64,000 nucleotides of DNA from Rhodococcus sp. 4CII (GCF_014256275.1 NZ_JACCFE010000002.1:2914001-2978000); one strand, 5' to 3'. Numbered from the stretch's first letter, positions 26,486 through 36,032 are shown. Notes: generated from the sequence alone by a model not told the origin. Made by a program: numbers and translations.

Positions 26486-27304
26486 TCAGCGGCTGACGGC
26501 CTTCTGGTACCGCCGGATCGCGAACGGTACGAAGATCACCAGCAGCACCGCCGACCACAGGAGTGAGGCGATGACCGGGTTCTGCAACGGCCACGCGTCG
26601 GGAACGGTCATGGCCGGGTTGGTGTTTCCGAACAGTTCCCGCACGGCCTGCGTCACCGCGGACACCGGGTTCCATTCGGCGATCACCTTCAGCGGGCCGG
26701 GCAGGTTGGTGGTCTCGACGAATGTGTTCGCGATGAACGACAGCGGGAAGATGACGATGAAACTGGCGTTGTTGAACACCTCCGGTGTCCGGATCCACAG
26801 CCCGACCACCGCCATCACCCAGGACAGGGCGTAGGCGAACAACAGCAGGAGCAGGTAACCGAGGACCGCTTCGCCGAGACTCGAGTGGATGCGCCACCCG
26901 ATGATCAGACCGGTCAGCGACATCACGACGAGGCTGACGATGTTGATCAGCACGTCGGTGGACGTGCGGCCGAGCAGCACTGCGGACGGGGCCATCGGCA
27001 GCGACCGGAATCGGTCGATGATGCCCTTCTGCAGATCCTCGACCATTCCGAGGCCCGTCCACGTGGCCCCGAAGATGACCGTCTGCGTGAAGATGCCGGC
27101 GATCAGGAACTCCCGGTAGGACATCCCGGGAACCTGGATGGCGCTGCCGAACACGTACGCGAACAGCAGCACGAACATGATCGGCGACAACGTGGTGAAC
27201 ACGATGAGGTCGGGGACGCGCTTGATCTTGATCATGTTGCGTTTGGCGATGGTGAGTCCGTCCGCGAGCGCGGTGTGCACGGATGCCGTCTGCTGGGCGC
27301 TCAT
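26486..27304 (-). CDS. ABC-2 type permease (DrrB-like)
   Basis: A 272-residue membrane protein with six hydrophobic segments of the ABC-2 superfamily, including VFTTLSPIMFVLLFAYVFGSA near the N-terminus (core PIMFVLLFAYVFG), FRSLPMAPSAVLLGRT in the cytoplasmic loop and NPVSAVTQAVRELFGN near the end. It is the export permease for the ATPase encoded just upstream, which it overlaps by 4 bp. DrrAB-type systems export lipids or drugs; the cargo is unknown. Confidence 0.88.
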   Translation of the reverse strand: MSAQQTASVHTALADGLTIAKRNMIKIKRVPDLIVFTTLSPIMFVLLFAYVFGSAIQVPGMSYREFLIAGIFTQTVIFGATWTGLGMVEDLQKGIIDRFRSLPMAPSAVLLGRTSTDVLINIVSLVVMSLTGLIIGWRIHSSLGEAVLGYLLLLLFAYALSWVMAVVGLWIRTPEVFNNASFIVIFPLSFIANTFVETTNLPGPLKVIAEWNPVSAVTQAVRELFGNTNPAMTVPDAWPLQNPVIASLLWSAVLLVIFVPFAIRRYQKAVSR

Positions 27305-28257
27305 GAGACGTGCTCCTCTTCGGCTTCGTGTCCGGTCAGGGTGAGGAAGACGTCGTCGAGGGTCGGTCGGCGCAGACCGACGTCGAACACCTTCACTCCT
27401 CGATTCGAGAGTCGGCCCAGCGCCTCGACGAGCGCATCTGCACCCCCGGTCACCGGGACCGTCACCCGGCGGACGTTCTCTTCCACCAGGATGTCGCCTG
27501 CGGCGAGGGGGGCCAGTTCGTCGCGCACCACGGAGAGGTCGATGCCCTCCCGGACGCTCAACTCGATGCGCTCACCGCCCACCCGGTCCTTCAGTTCGTC
27601 GGCGGTTCCGCGGGCGATGACCGAGCCGTGGTCGATCACCGCGATCTGGTCGGCGAGGCGCTCGGCCTCCTCCATGTACTGCGTGGTCAGCAACAGGGTG
27701 GTGCCCTTGGCAACGAGGTTGTCGATGACATCCCACAGTGTCAGCCGGGCGCGGGGGTCGAGTCCGGTGGTCGGTTCGTCGAGGAACAACACTTCAGGCT
27801 CGGCGACGAGTGCGCCTGCGAGGTCGAGACGCCGTCGCATGCCGCCCGAGTAGCCCTTGACTGGACGATCACCCGCCTCGACCAGATCGAATTGTTCGAG
27901 CAGTTCCCTCGCTCGTGCCCTGCTCGGCTTGGCCCCGAGGTGGTAGAGCCGCCCGACCATCTCGAGGTTCTCGAAACCGGTGAGGTATTCGTCGACGGCC
28001 GCGTACTGCCCCGAGGCCCCGATCCGGGATCGGAGCCTCCGCGCGTCGTGGACCACGTCGAGGCCGGCGACCTGCGCCCGCCCGGCGTCCGGGACGAGGA
28101 GGGTGGTGAACACGCGCACCGCCGTCGTCTTGCCGGCACCGTTCGGGCCGAGCAGCGCCGTGACCGTTCCCGACGGGACCGCGAGGTCGATCCCGTCCAG
28201 TGCCGTGACCTTGCCGTACTTCTTGACCAGACCTTCTGCAGTTATCGCATCGACCAT
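27301..28257 (-). CDS. ABC exporter ATPase (DrrA-like)
   Basis: A 318-residue ATPase. The Walker A is GPNGAGKTTAV, the signature SGGMRRRLDLA, the Walker B VLFLDEPTTGLDP and the switch histidine lies in TTQYMEEAERL. The C-terminal DUF4162-like extension (GERIELSVREG to the end) is typical of DrrA proteins. The ATG at 28257 gives the standard DrrA length. It is coupled to the permease and diverges from a LuxR-type gene. Confidence 0.9.
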   Translation of the reverse strand: MVDAITAEGLVKKYGKVTALDGIDLAVPSGTVTALLGPNGAGKTTAVRVFTTLLVPDAGRAQVAGLDVVHDARRLRSRIGASGQYAAVDEYLTGFENLEMVGRLYHLGAKPSRARARELLEQFDLVEAGDRPVKGYSGGMRRRLDLAGALVAEPEVLFLDEPTTGLDPRARLTLWDVIDNLVAKGTTLLLTTQYMEEAERLADQIAVIDHGSVIARGTADELKDRVGGERIELSVREGIDLSVVRDELAPLAAGDILVEENVRRVTVPVTGGADALVEALGRLSNRGVKVFDVGLRRPTLDDVFLTLTGHEAEEEHVS

Positions 28258-28406
28258 CAGAAGTTCCCATCCGTTGGCGTGTCGACCCAGTGTGACTCGA
28301 GGTACCGACAGGGTGCAGGGAATATTCGACGTTCCCGGGCGGCCCGGTGCGGCGGTAGTCTGAAATCCGAGCAGGTCAGCGCGCACATCTTCGGCAGGAG
28401 ACAGTG

Positions 28407-30047
28407 ATGGCCGACGCGGCGTCGGAACTCCGGACGGGCCGTGCGGCCTTCGATCGACGAGACTGGCGCGACGCATACGCACGACTGTCGAGCGCCGACC
28501 GCCGCAACCCGCTGTCCGGTGACGACCTCGAGTCGCTCGCCACCTCCGCCTACCTGATCGGTGAGGACGAGGTCAGCACCGCATGGTGGGAACGCGCGGT
28601 GCACGAGTGGGCCCGCGCGGATCGACCGGTGCGCTCCGCACGGTGCGCGTTCTGGCTCTCGTTCGTCCTGATCTTGCGGGGCGAGCACGCGCGCGGCGGC
28701 GGTTGGCTGAGCAAGGCCCAGCGGCTGCTGGATACCGCGGGTGTGGACTGCGCGGAGCGCGGCTACCTGCTGGTCCCGCAGGGGCTGCGACGGATCGACG
28801 AGGGCGACGGCGCCGCCGCCCGGGACATCTTCGGCGCGGTGACGGAGATGGGCATCCGGTTCGCCGACCCGGATCTGACAACGCTCGGCGTGTTGGGTAC
28901 CGGCCATTCGCTCGTGCTCCTGGGCGACGTCGCCGAGGCGGTGTCCGCGTTCGACGAGGCGATGGTCGGGGTGACGTCCGACGAGGTGTCACCGGTCGTC
29001 GCGGGGATCGTGTACTGCGCCGTGATCGAGCAATGCCAGAACATCTGCGATCTCCGCCGGTCCCGGGAATGGACCGTGGCGCTCGAGGACTGGTGTTCCG
29101 CGCAACCCGACCTCGTGCCGTACCGCGGTCAGTGCCTTGTCCACCGCGCCGAGATCCTGCAACTGCAGGGCGACTGGCCGACGGCGATGGACTCGGCGCG
29201 GCGGGCGCACGAGCGACTCGCCTCGCACGCCGGCGCCGGATCCGCCGCCTACGTGATAGCCGACCTGCACCGCCTGCGCGGCGAGATCGCGCAGGCCGAG
29301 AAGTTGTTCCTGGAGGCGAACCGCTGGGGCAGGCGACCGCAGCCCGGACTCGCGCTGCTGCGGATGGCGCAGGGACGGGTCGGCAGCGCGGCGGCCTCCA
29401 TCCGCTGTGCGGTGGACGAGTCCACCGGCGCGGTGGAACGCGCCCGGCTCCTGCCCGCCTGCGTGGACATCCTGATCGCCGCCGGCGACATCCCGGCCGC
29501 GCGCGTCGCCGCCGACGAACTCGACTCGATCGCAACACGGTTCGCGATCCCCTACCTGTGTGCACTGTCCGCGCAGGCCTCGGGATCGGTGCTGCACGCC
29601 GAGGGGCGGGACAGCGACGCGCTGACCGTTCTGCGCGACGCCTGGCGGCGCTGGCAGGACATCGGGGCGCCGTACGAGTGCGCGCGGGTCCGGGAGTCGG
29701 TCGCGCTCGTCTGCCGCGACCTCGGCGACGACGACACCGCGCAGATGGAGCACGACCTCGCGTCCGCCACCTACCGGCAACTGGGCGCGGTCCCGGACCT
29801 CGAGCGGCTGAGGGCGGAGTTCCGGCCCGACTCGACGGCGAGCACGCCGCTGACGCCGCGTGAAGTGTGCGTGCTCCGTCTGGTCGCGGCGGGCAAGAGC
29901 AACCGCGCGGTGGCGACGGAACTGTTTCTCAGCGAGAAGACGGTCGCGCGGCACCTGAGCAACATCTTCGTCAAGCTGGGCATCTCGTCGCGGTCCGCCG
30001 CCACGGCGTACGCCTACGAGCATCGCCTCGTCGAACCGTCTGCATAA
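28407..30047 (+). CDS. LuxR-type regulator with TPR-like N-terminal region
   Basis: A 546-residue regulator. Residues 1-460 are helical repeats (FDRRDWRDAYARLSSAD, ERAVHEWARADRPVRSA and similar TPR-like units) with no Walker motifs, so it is not an ATPase-type LAL regulator. The C-terminal LuxR helix-turn-helix is LTPREVCVLRLVAAGKSNRA followed by LFLSEKTVARHLSNIFVKLG. AGGAGA precedes the ATG. It lies 110 bp before a flavoprotein monooxygenase on the same strand, the probable target. Confidence 0.88.
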   Translation: MADAASELRTGRAAFDRRDWRDAYARLSSADRRNPLSGDDLESLATSAYLIGEDEVSTAWWERAVHEWARADRPVRSARCAFWLSFVLILRGEHARGGGWLSKAQRLLDTAGVDCAERGYLLVPQGLRRIDEGDGAAARDIFGAVTEMGIRFADPDLTTLGVLGTGHSLVLLGDVAEAVSAFDEAMVGVTSDEVSPVVAGIVYCAVIEQCQNICDLRRSREWTVALEDWCSAQPDLVPYRGQCLVHRAEILQLQGDWPTAMDSARRAHERLASHAGAGSAAYVIADLHRLRGEIAQAEKLFLEANRWGRRPQPGLALLRMAQGRVGSAAASIRCAVDESTGAVERARLLPACVDILIAAGDIPAARVAADELDSIATRFAIPYLCALSAQASGSVLHAEGRDSDALTVLRDAWRRWQDIGAPYECARVRESVALVCRDLGDDDTAQMEHDLASATYRQLGAVPDLERLRAEFRPDSTASTPLTPREVCVLRLVAAGKSNRAVATELFLSEKTVARHLSNIFVKLGISSRSAATAYAYEHRLVEPSA

Positions 30048-30055
30048 AAGCACCC

Positions 30056-30071
30056 ATACGGTCGTACGTAT
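30056..30071. promoter_or_regulatory. candidate LuxR-type operator
   Basis: ATACG-gtcgta-CGTAT forms a 5-bp dyad 86 bp before the monooxygenase gene. It lies in an AT-richer stretch after the regulator stop. Binding by the adjacent LuxR-type protein is inferred from position only. Confidence 0.35.
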
Positions 30072-30157
30072 CTGCGCCTTTTTCCCGACGCGCCCGGATC
30101 GGCCCCGGTCATAACGTCGAACATGACCACCGATCACCCCAGGGAAGAAGACAGACG

Positions 30158-31267
30158 ATGTCCACAGAACACTTCGGCACGATCGTGATCGGCGCCGGAC
30201 AGGCCGGCCTCGCCACCGGGTACCACCTCACAAGGCACGGACAGCGATTCGTGATCCTCGATGCCCACGACCGCGTCGGCGACGTCTGGCGGGAGCGTTT
30301 CGACTCGCTCCGGCTCTACAGTCCCGCCCGGTACGACGGCCTCCCCGGCTGGGGCATTCCGGCCCGGGCCTGGTCCTGGCCGGGCAAGGACGAGGTCGCC
30401 GATTACTTCGAGGCGTATGCGGCGAGGTTCGCACTGCCGATTCGCACCGGCGTCACCGTCGACACCTTGTCCCGTTCCGGCGACCGTTACGTCGTCACCG
30501 CCGGGACGGAACGGCTCGAGGCCGACAACGTCGTCGTCGCGTCCGGGACCTGGCAGAACCCGGTGGTCCCGGATGTCGCCGAGCGCCTCGATCCCCGAAT
30601 CCGGCAACTGCATTCGAGCGACTACCGCAATCCCTCCCAGCTGCAGGACGGGCCGGTGCTGGTGGTCGGGTGCAGCCACTCCGGGGCGGATATCGCACTG
30701 GAGGTGTCCCGTTCGCATCGCACCACGATCTGCGGGCCGGTCCGTGGGGAGGTGCCGTTCGACCTCGAGGGGCGCATCGCCCACGTCGCGATCCCGATCA
30801 TGTGGTTCATGGCCAATCACGTTCTGACGGAACGCACGCCGATCGGCCGGAAGATGCGCGCCCACGTCCGTTCGGGCGGCGGACCCCTCCTGCGGGTCAA
30901 ACGCGCCGACCTGGCCGCGGCCGGTGTGGACCACCGTCCCGCGAAGGTCACCGACGTGCGCGACGGCAAACCCGTCCTCGACGACGGTACGGCCCTCGAC
31001 GTCCGCAACGTCATCTGGTGCACCGGGTTCCGCAAGGACACGTCGTGGATCCAGATCCCCGTCACCGGATCGGACGGCTGGCCCGAGCAGTCCCGCGGAG
31101 TCTCGCCGGACCATCCGGGACTGTATTTCGTCGGGCTGCCGTTCCTGCAGGCGTTCGCGTCGATGCTCACCGGCGGGGTGGGCCGGGATGCCGGCTACGT
31201 CGCGAAACACATCGCGCGCAGGCGGACGCGGGCCGGCGTCAGGCCGTCAGTACCAACCCCGACGTAG
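30158..31267 (+). CDS. flavin-containing monooxygenase-like NAD(P)/FAD protein
   Basis: A 369-residue flavoprotein. The FAD loop is IVIGAGQAGLATGYHL and the NADP loop VLVVGCSHSGADIALEV (near residue 170). DVWRERFDSLRLYSPARYDGLPG, of which RFDSLRLYSP is the marker, and IWCTGFRKDTSWI match the FMO/Baeyer-Villiger-like class. The CzcO-type family is often annotated as potassium transporter-linked monooxygenase. The substrate is unknown. The gene ends inside the converging ltp2-like gene, overlapping it by 29 bp. Confidence 0.85.
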   Translation: MSTEHFGTIVIGAGQAGLATGYHLTRHGQRFVILDAHDRVGDVWRERFDSLRLYSPARYDGLPGWGIPARAWSWPGKDEVADYFEAYAARFALPIRTGVTVDTLSRSGDRYVVTAGTERLEADNVVVASGTWQNPVVPDVAERLDPRIRQLHSSDYRNPSQLQDGPVLVVGCSHSGADIALEVSRSHRTTICGPVRGEVPFDLEGRIAHVAIPIMWFMANHVLTERTPIGRKMRAHVRSGGGPLLRVKRADLAAAGVDHRPAKVTDVRDGKPVLDDGTALDVRNVIWCTGFRKDTSWIQIPVTGSDGWPEQSRGVSPDHPGLYFVGLPFLQAFASMLTGGVGRDAGYVAKHIARRRTRAGVRPSVPTPT

Positions 31268-32408
31268 GCACCCCGGTGCCCGCGGTGACGAGGACGTTCC
31301 GAACCCCGGGCACCTGGTTCACGGACGTGCCGCGGATCTGACGCACCCCCTCGGCGATGCCGTTCATGCCGTGAATGTAGGCCTCGCCGAGTTGGCCTCC
31401 GTGAGTGTTGAGCGGCAGGGCGCCGTCGAGGTCGATGGCACCGTCTGCGATGAAATCCTTGGCCTCCCCGCGACCGCAGAAGCCGAGTTCTTCGAGCTGC
31501 ATCAATACGTATGGTGTGAAGTGGTCGTAGAGGATGGCCAGATCCATGTCCTGCGGGCCGAGGCCGGCCTGATCCCACAACTGCCTGCCGACCAGTTCCA
31601 TCTCGGGCAGTCCCGCGAGCTCGGGCCGGTAGTAACTGGTCATGATGTACTGGTCGCTGCCACTGCCCTGGGCCGCCGCCGCGATCACGGCCGGTGTCTG
31701 CTTCAGGTCCTTCGCCCGCTCCGGCGACGTGACGACGATCGCGATGCCGCCGTCGGATTCCTGGCAGCAGTCGAGCAGATGCAGGGGCTCGGCGATGAAG
31801 CGGGAATTCTGATGGTCTTCGAGGGTGATCGGCTTACCGTAGAAGAAGGCGTTCGGATTGATGGCCGCATGCTTGCGATCGGCGACCGCGACTCGTCCGA
31901 AATCTTCACTCGTGGCGCCATATTCGTGCATGTACCGCTGGGCGACCATCGCGACGAACGCCGCCGGCGTGGACAGGCCGTGCGGGTAGGAGAACGCGTT
32001 GTCGGTGCCCGACGAGTTCACCTGCTGCACCAGACCCGAGTTCACCTGCCCGAACCGCATCCCCGACCGCTCGTTGAACGCCCGGTATGCCACCACCACG
32101 TCGGCGACACCGGTGGCCACGGCCATCGCCGCCTGTTGCACGGTCGCGCACGCCGCGCCCCCGCCGTAATGGATGCGGCTGAAGAACTTCAGATCGGGAA
32201 TTCCGACCGAACGGGCGACGGCCGCTTCGGTGTTGGTGTCCATCGTGAAGGACGTGAGGCCGTCGACGTCCGCGGGATCCAGCCCGGCGTCCTCGAGCGC
32301 CGCCGTGACCGCCTCCGCCGCCAGCCGCAATTCGCTGCGTCCCGAGTCCTTCGAGAAGTCGGTGGCGCCGATCCCGGCGATGACAGCCTTACCCGACAGC
32401 CCGCTCAT
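31239..32408 (-). CDS. ltp2: thiolase-fold retro-aldolase, Ltp2-like
   Basis: A 389-residue thiolase-superfamily lipid-transfer protein. It contains HYGGGAACATVQQAAMAVATG, with the GGGAACATV marker, AYRAFNERSGMRFGQ, YDHFTPYVLMQLEELGFC and NTHGGQLGEAYIHGMNG. In M. tuberculosis Ltp2 works with the OB-fold domain of ChsH2 to cleave the C-C bond that releases propionyl-CoA from the steroid side chain. It is the last gene of a five-gene overlapping operon (fadE28-fadE29-chsH2-chsH1-ltp2), which is the order of the M. tuberculosis igr operon. Confidence 0.88.
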   Translation of the reverse strand: MSGLSGKAVIAGIGATDFSKDSGRSELRLAAEAVTAALEDAGLDPADVDGLTSFTMDTNTEAAVARSVGIPDLKFFSRIHYGGGAACATVQQAAMAVATGVADVVVAYRAFNERSGMRFGQVNSGLVQQVNSSGTDNAFSYPHGLSTPAAFVAMVAQRYMHEYGATSEDFGRVAVADRKHAAINPNAFFYGKPITLEDHQNSRFIAEPLHLLDCCQESDGGIAIVVTSPERAKDLKQTPAVIAAAAQGSGSDQYIMTSYYRPELAGLPEMELVGRQLWDQAGLGPQDMDLAILYDHFTPYVLMQLEELGFCGRGEAKDFIADGAIDLDGALPLNTHGGQLGEAYIHGMNGIAEGVRQIRGTSVNQVPGVRNVLVTAGTGVPTSGLVLTA

Positions 32409-32827
32409 TCACTCGCTCCGTTCGTGCGTCCGTCCAGGACGAGGGTCACCGTCGACGTGATGTGATCGCCGAGACCGTTCTTCCCGACGACGTCGAGCGT
32501 CACGACCCCGTCGTCCACCGAGGCCACCGTGCCGCTCAGCGTGAGCGTGTCGTAGGCGTACCACGGGACCCCCAGCCGCAGCGCGATCGACTTGATCACC
32601 GCGGTCGGTCCGGCCCAGTCGGTGACGAACCGCTGCACCAGCCCGGTGTCGGTCAGGATATTGACGAAGATGTCCTTCGACCCGCGCTGCTGCGCCAGGT
32701 CGCGGTCGTGGTGGACGTCCTGGAAGTCGCGCGTCGCGAGTGCGGCGGATACGACGAACGTCGGGTCGCCGGTGACGGACAGCTCCGGAAGCGTCGTTCC
32801 CACCGCGACATCGAGTGTGGACGTCAT
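32405..32827 (-). CDS. chsH1: MaoC-like hydratase subunit, ChsH1-like
   Basis: A 140-residue hot-dog fold protein. DFQDVHHDRDLAQQRGSKDIF is the hydratase-2 motif region (core DVHHDRD). ChsH1 pairs with the MaoC domain of ChsH2 to hydrate the C17 side-chain enoyl-CoA. It overlaps chsH2 and ltp2 by 4 bp each (ATGA), consistent with stoichiometric synthesis of the complex. The name rests on family and gene order. Confidence 0.85.
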   Translation of the reverse strand: MTSTLDVAVGTTLPELSVTGDPTFVVSAALATRDFQDVHHDRDLAQQRGSKDIFVNILTDTGLVQRFVTDWAGPTAVIKSIALRLGVPWYAYDTLTLSGTVASVDDGVVTLDVVGKNGLGDHITSTVTLVLDGRTNGASE

Positions 32828-33819
32828 GACTGCTCCTTCGCTCCGCGCTGCCACGCGTACAGGGTCCACGGCGTGCCGCCCGTCTCGTCGTCGCCGGGGA
32901 AGTCGAGGTAGATCGCTTCCACCGGCATCCCGATCGTCACGTCGGCGGGGTCGACACCGCGCAGCTCGCCGAGCATCCGGACACCCTCCTCCAGTTCGAC
33001 GAGCGCCACCAGGAACGGCAGCGAGCGTCCCGGGACCTTCGGAGCGTGGTGGACCACGAAACTGAACACGGTGCCGCGGCCCGACGCGACGACGTAGTCC
33101 GTCGCCTCCGCCTTGTCCTTCCACAGCGCAGGCACCGGCGGGTGCTGCAGCGACCCGTCCGCACGCTGCTGGATCCGCAGTTCGTGCGCGGCGATGCCGT
33201 CCCAGAAGAACTGGGTGTCCGGGGAGGCGCTGGGCCGCATCATCTTCGTCGGGTCCAGATCGTCGAACGCCGGGCCCTGCCCGTTCCCGGACGGCTGCGC
33301 CGCAGTGGATTTCGGCGTGAACTTGAGAATCCGGAACAGCATCTCGGCCACCGGTTCGCCGACGGCGTCCCGCCACACGCTGCGGGTGGTGAAGAAGAAG
33401 CCCTCCCCGAGTCCCGTCTTCTTCGGGCCCACCACGTCCTCCAGGGTGGTGGTGATGGTGACCTCCTCACCGACTTTCAGGTAGCGGTGGTAGACCTGAT
33501 CGCAGTTGGTGGCGACGACGGACGTGTACCCGGCCTCGTCGAGGATGTTCGTCATGCGGCCCAGCGGATCGTCGGGTTGCCGAACGGCGTTCAGTCCCTG
33601 CATCGTCCACACCTGCGCCATCGCGGGCGGGGCGACGATGCCGTCGTGTCCCGCCGCCCGCGCGGCCGCGTCGTCGACGTAGATCGGATTCCTGTCGCCG
33701 ATCGCCTCCACCCAGTTGTGGATCATCGGTTGATTGATCGGGTCGCGTCCGGCGCGGGGTGCGCTCGGGCCCGCCGCCCGGACCTCTTCTGCGGCAGCGA
33801 GAATTTGCTCGGAACTCAT
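32824..33819 (-). CDS. chsH2: MaoC/DUF35 fusion hydratase subunit, ChsH2-like
   Basis: A 331-residue two-domain protein. Residues 1-180 form a MaoC-like hot-dog domain (NQPMIHNWVEAIGDRNPIY, GIVAPPAMAQVWT). Residues 210-331 form a DUF35 OB-fold domain (DTQFFWDGIAAHELRIQQ, SFVVHHAPKVPG). The cysteines of the usual DUF35 zinc ribbon are missing, so this is a domain without a metal knuckle. The ATG at 33819 is chosen; a GTG directly before it has GGAG at better spacing. Confidence 0.87.
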   Translation of the reverse strand: MSSEQILAAAEEVRAAGPSAPRAGRDPINQPMIHNWVEAIGDRNPIYVDDAAARAAGHDGIVAPPAMAQVWTMQGLNAVRQPDDPLGRMTNILDEAGYTSVVATNCDQVYHRYLKVGEEVTITTTLEDVVGPKKTGLGEGFFFTTRSVWRDAVGEPVAEMLFRILKFTPKSTAAQPSGNGQGPAFDDLDPTKMMRPSASPDTQFFWDGIAAHELRIQQRADGSLQHPPVPALWKDKAEATDYVVASGRGTVFSFVVHHAPKVPGRSLPFLVALVELEEGVRMLGELRGVDPADVTIGMPVEAIYLDFPGDDETGGTPWTLYAWQRGAKEQS

Positions 33820-33833
33820 CACGCGCGGCGCTC

Positions 33834-34985
33834 CTATCGCGGGACTCGGGGAAGTTTCAGGCCTGCGGTCGCGATCAGTTCGCGCATCACCTCGTTGACA
33901 CCGCCGCCGAAGGTGATGACGAGGTTGCGCTTGACCTGCATGTCGAGCCACGTCACGAGGTCGGCGGTCGCCGGCTCGGACGGGTCGCCGTACCGTCCGA
34001 CGATCTCCTCGACGAGCCGGCCGATCCGCTGAATGCGTTCGGTGGCGAACACTTTCGTCGCCGACGCGTCGGCGATGTCGACGGCGTCCGACTCGCTCGA
34101 CGCCACCTGCCAGTTGAGGAGTTCGTTGAGGCGGTAGGTCGCGTGGATCTCGCCGAGCGCCCGCCGCACGTCGGGTTCGCCGAGCAGGTCGTGCGCCACC
34201 GCCCAGTCGCGGACGCGGTCGTAGAGTCCCCCGACCCGCCCGGCCGGCCCGAGCATGACCCGTTCGTGGTTGAGCTGGGTGGTGATCAGCCGCCAGCCCT
34301 GATTCTCCTCGCCGACCAGCATGTCCGCGGGCACCCGGACGTCGGTGTAGTAGGTCGCGTTGACGTGATGCGCGCCGTCGCACGTGATGATCGGCGTCCA
34401 GCTGTAGCCGGGATCTTTGGTGTCCATGATCAGGATGGAGATGCCACGGTGCCGCGAGTCGGGTGAGCCGGTGCGGACGGCGAGCCACAGGTAGTCGGCG
34501 TCGTGGCCGCCGGTGGTGAAGATCTTCTGGCCGTTGACGATGTACTCGTCCCCCACCCGGGTGGCGGTGGTCCGCAGCGCCGCCAGGTCGGTACCCGCCT
34601 CGGGTTCGGTGTAGCCGATCGCGAAGTGCACCTCGCCGGCCAGGATCGCGGGCAGGAACTTGCGCTTCTGCTCCTCGGTGCCGTAGGTCTGCAGCGTCGG
34701 GCCGACCGTCTGCAGCGTCACCGACGGCAGCGGAACATCGGCTCGCACAGCCTCGTTGACGAAGATCTGCTGCTCGATCTCGCCGAAACCGCGGCCGCCG
34801 TACTCCACCGGCCAGCCCACACCGAGCCAGCCGTCCTTGCCCATCCGGCGGATGACCTCGCGGTAGGTGGCGCCGTGACGCTCCGTGCGCATCACCTCCG
34901 CCTCGGCCGGGGAGATCAGCCCGGAAAAGTAGCGCCGGAGTTCCGCCTGCAGCTCACGCTGCTCGTCGGTCAGATCGATGAACAC
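33834..34985 (-). CDS. fadE29: acyl-CoA dehydrogenase, FadE29-like (ChsE2)
   Basis: A 383-residue acyl-CoA dehydrogenase. It has GWPVEYGGRGFGEIEQQIF, FAIGYTEPEAGTDLAALRT (the FAD/substrate loop) and LGPAGRVGGLYDRV, and ends LKLPRVPR. In M. tuberculosis FadE28 and FadE29 form an obligate heterotetramer that oxidises the 3-carbon steroid side chain. GTG 34985 (VFIDLTDEQRELQ) overlaps the end of fadE28 by 16 bp. Membership of the heteromeric class is inferred from the tandem arrangement. Confidence 0.87.
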   Translation of the reverse strand: MFIDLTDEQRELQAELRRYFSGLISPAEAEVMRTERHGATYREVIRRMGKDGWLGVGWPVEYGGRGFGEIEQQIFVNEAVRADVPLPSVTLQTVGPTLQTYGTEEQKRKFLPAILAGEVHFAIGYTEPEAGTDLAALRTTATRVGDEYIVNGQKIFTTGGHDADYLWLAVRTGSPDSRHRGISILIMDTKDPGYSWTPIITCDGAHHVNATYYTDVRVPADMLVGEENQGWRLITTQLNHERVMLGPAGRVGGLYDRVRDWAVAHDLLGEPDVRRALGEIHATYRLNELLNWQVASSESDAVDIADASATKVFATERIQRIGRLVEEIVGRYGDPSEPATADLVTWLDMQVKRNLVITFGGGVNEVMRELIATAGLKLPRVPR

Positions 34986-36010
34986 CGGGCCCCCACGAGG
35001 TCGAGTCGATACGAGGCGCCGCCCACGAGGCGGGCCAGGTCTTTGGCGGTCGAGTAGTAGCGGTGCAGCGGGTACGTGACGTCGACGCCGATGCCGCCGT
35101 GCAGATGGTGCAGCACCTGCATGGCCGCGGGCACCTCCGCGGCGATCCAGTACGCCATCACGTCCAGGTCGTCCTGCGCGTCCAGTCCCTCGGACACCCG
35201 CCACGACGCCGCGAGCGCGGACACGTGCAGCGTGCGGGAGGTTACATAGACGTCGGCGATCTGCTGGGACACGGCCTGGAACGTGGCGAGCGGCTTGCCG
35301 AACTGGTGTCGGGTGGCGAGGTGTTCGGCCGCCAGAGCGGTTGCGCCCGAGAGCAGTCCGTCCGCCACGGCTCCGATCGACGCCAGAGCGATGCGGTACA
35401 GCGTCTGCACCGCGTCGTCGCCGGCCGCGAGCAGCGCGCCCCGCGCGCCGTCGAACGTGATCGCGGATTCGGGACTCCCCGACGCCGACGGTGTCGGGGT
35501 GAGCGTGACGCCGTCCGCGCCGGGATCCACCAGCATCACCCCGGCATCCGTCGGCACCAGGATCCGGTGCGCCTGCTCGGCGTACGGCACCGCGAGTACA
35601 CGCCCGGTGACGGAGTACCCGTCGCCGTCCGCGACCGCGATCACCGACGGTCGTGCCGGGAACTGCGCGCCGGGTTCCGCGAGGGCCGCGGTGAACGTGC
35701 GTCCGGCGTCGAGTCCGGTGAGCAGAGCGTCCTGCGTCGCGTCGTCCCCGAGCGCAACGATGGGCAGCACTCCGAATCCGAGTGTCGCGAGGGCCGGGAC
35801 CTGCACCGCCGTCCGCCCGACCTCGGTGAGCAGCGCACCGACGTCGGTGACCGACAGCCCTTCACCGCCGAGGCGCTCCGGAACGGCGAGGGTGAGCAGA
35901 TCGGCGTCGGCGAACGCAGCCCAGAGGGCGTCGCCGTCGAGGTCGCGGGCCAGCAGTCCGGCCGCGACCTGCGCCACAGCCTCCTGGGTTTCGTCCGGAG
36001 TGAAGTCCAC
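34970..36010 (-). CDS. fadE28: acyl-CoA dehydrogenase, FadE28-like (ChsE1)
   Basis: A 346-residue shorter acyl-CoA dehydrogenase. It has FADADLLTLAVPERLGGEGL, then RHQFGKPLATFQAVSQQIAD and LHHLHGGIGVDVTYPLHRYY. It is the partner of the FadE29-like protein and the first gene of the operon. A perfect KstR operator lies 23 bp upstream of its GTG start (36033-36046), so steroid-derived CoA thioesters should induce the whole operon. cyp125, which begins the igr operon of M. tuberculosis, is absent here. Confidence 0.87.
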   Translation of the reverse strand: MDFTPDETQEAVAQVAAGLLARDLDGDALWAAFADADLLTLAVPERLGGEGLSVTDVGALLTEVGRTAVQVPALATLGFGVLPIVALGDDATQDALLTGLDAGRTFTAALAEPGAQFPARPSVIAVADGDGYSVTGRVLAVPYAEQAHRILVPTDAGVMLVDPGADGVTLTPTPSASGSPESAITFDGARGALLAAGDDAVQTLYRIALASIGAVADGLLSGATALAAEHLATRHQFGKPLATFQAVSQQIADVYVTSRTLHVSALAASWRVSEGLDAQDDLDVMAYWIAAEVPAAMQVLHHLHGGIGVDVTYPLHRYYSTAKDLARLVGGASYRLDLVGARCSSI

Positions 36011-36032
36011 GCTGACAATCCCCTTTTCGATT

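Noticed and set aside
32824..33819. Zinc ribbon in the DUF35 domain of ChsH2
   Set aside because: The cysteines expected before the OB-fold are absent, so no metal site is claimed.
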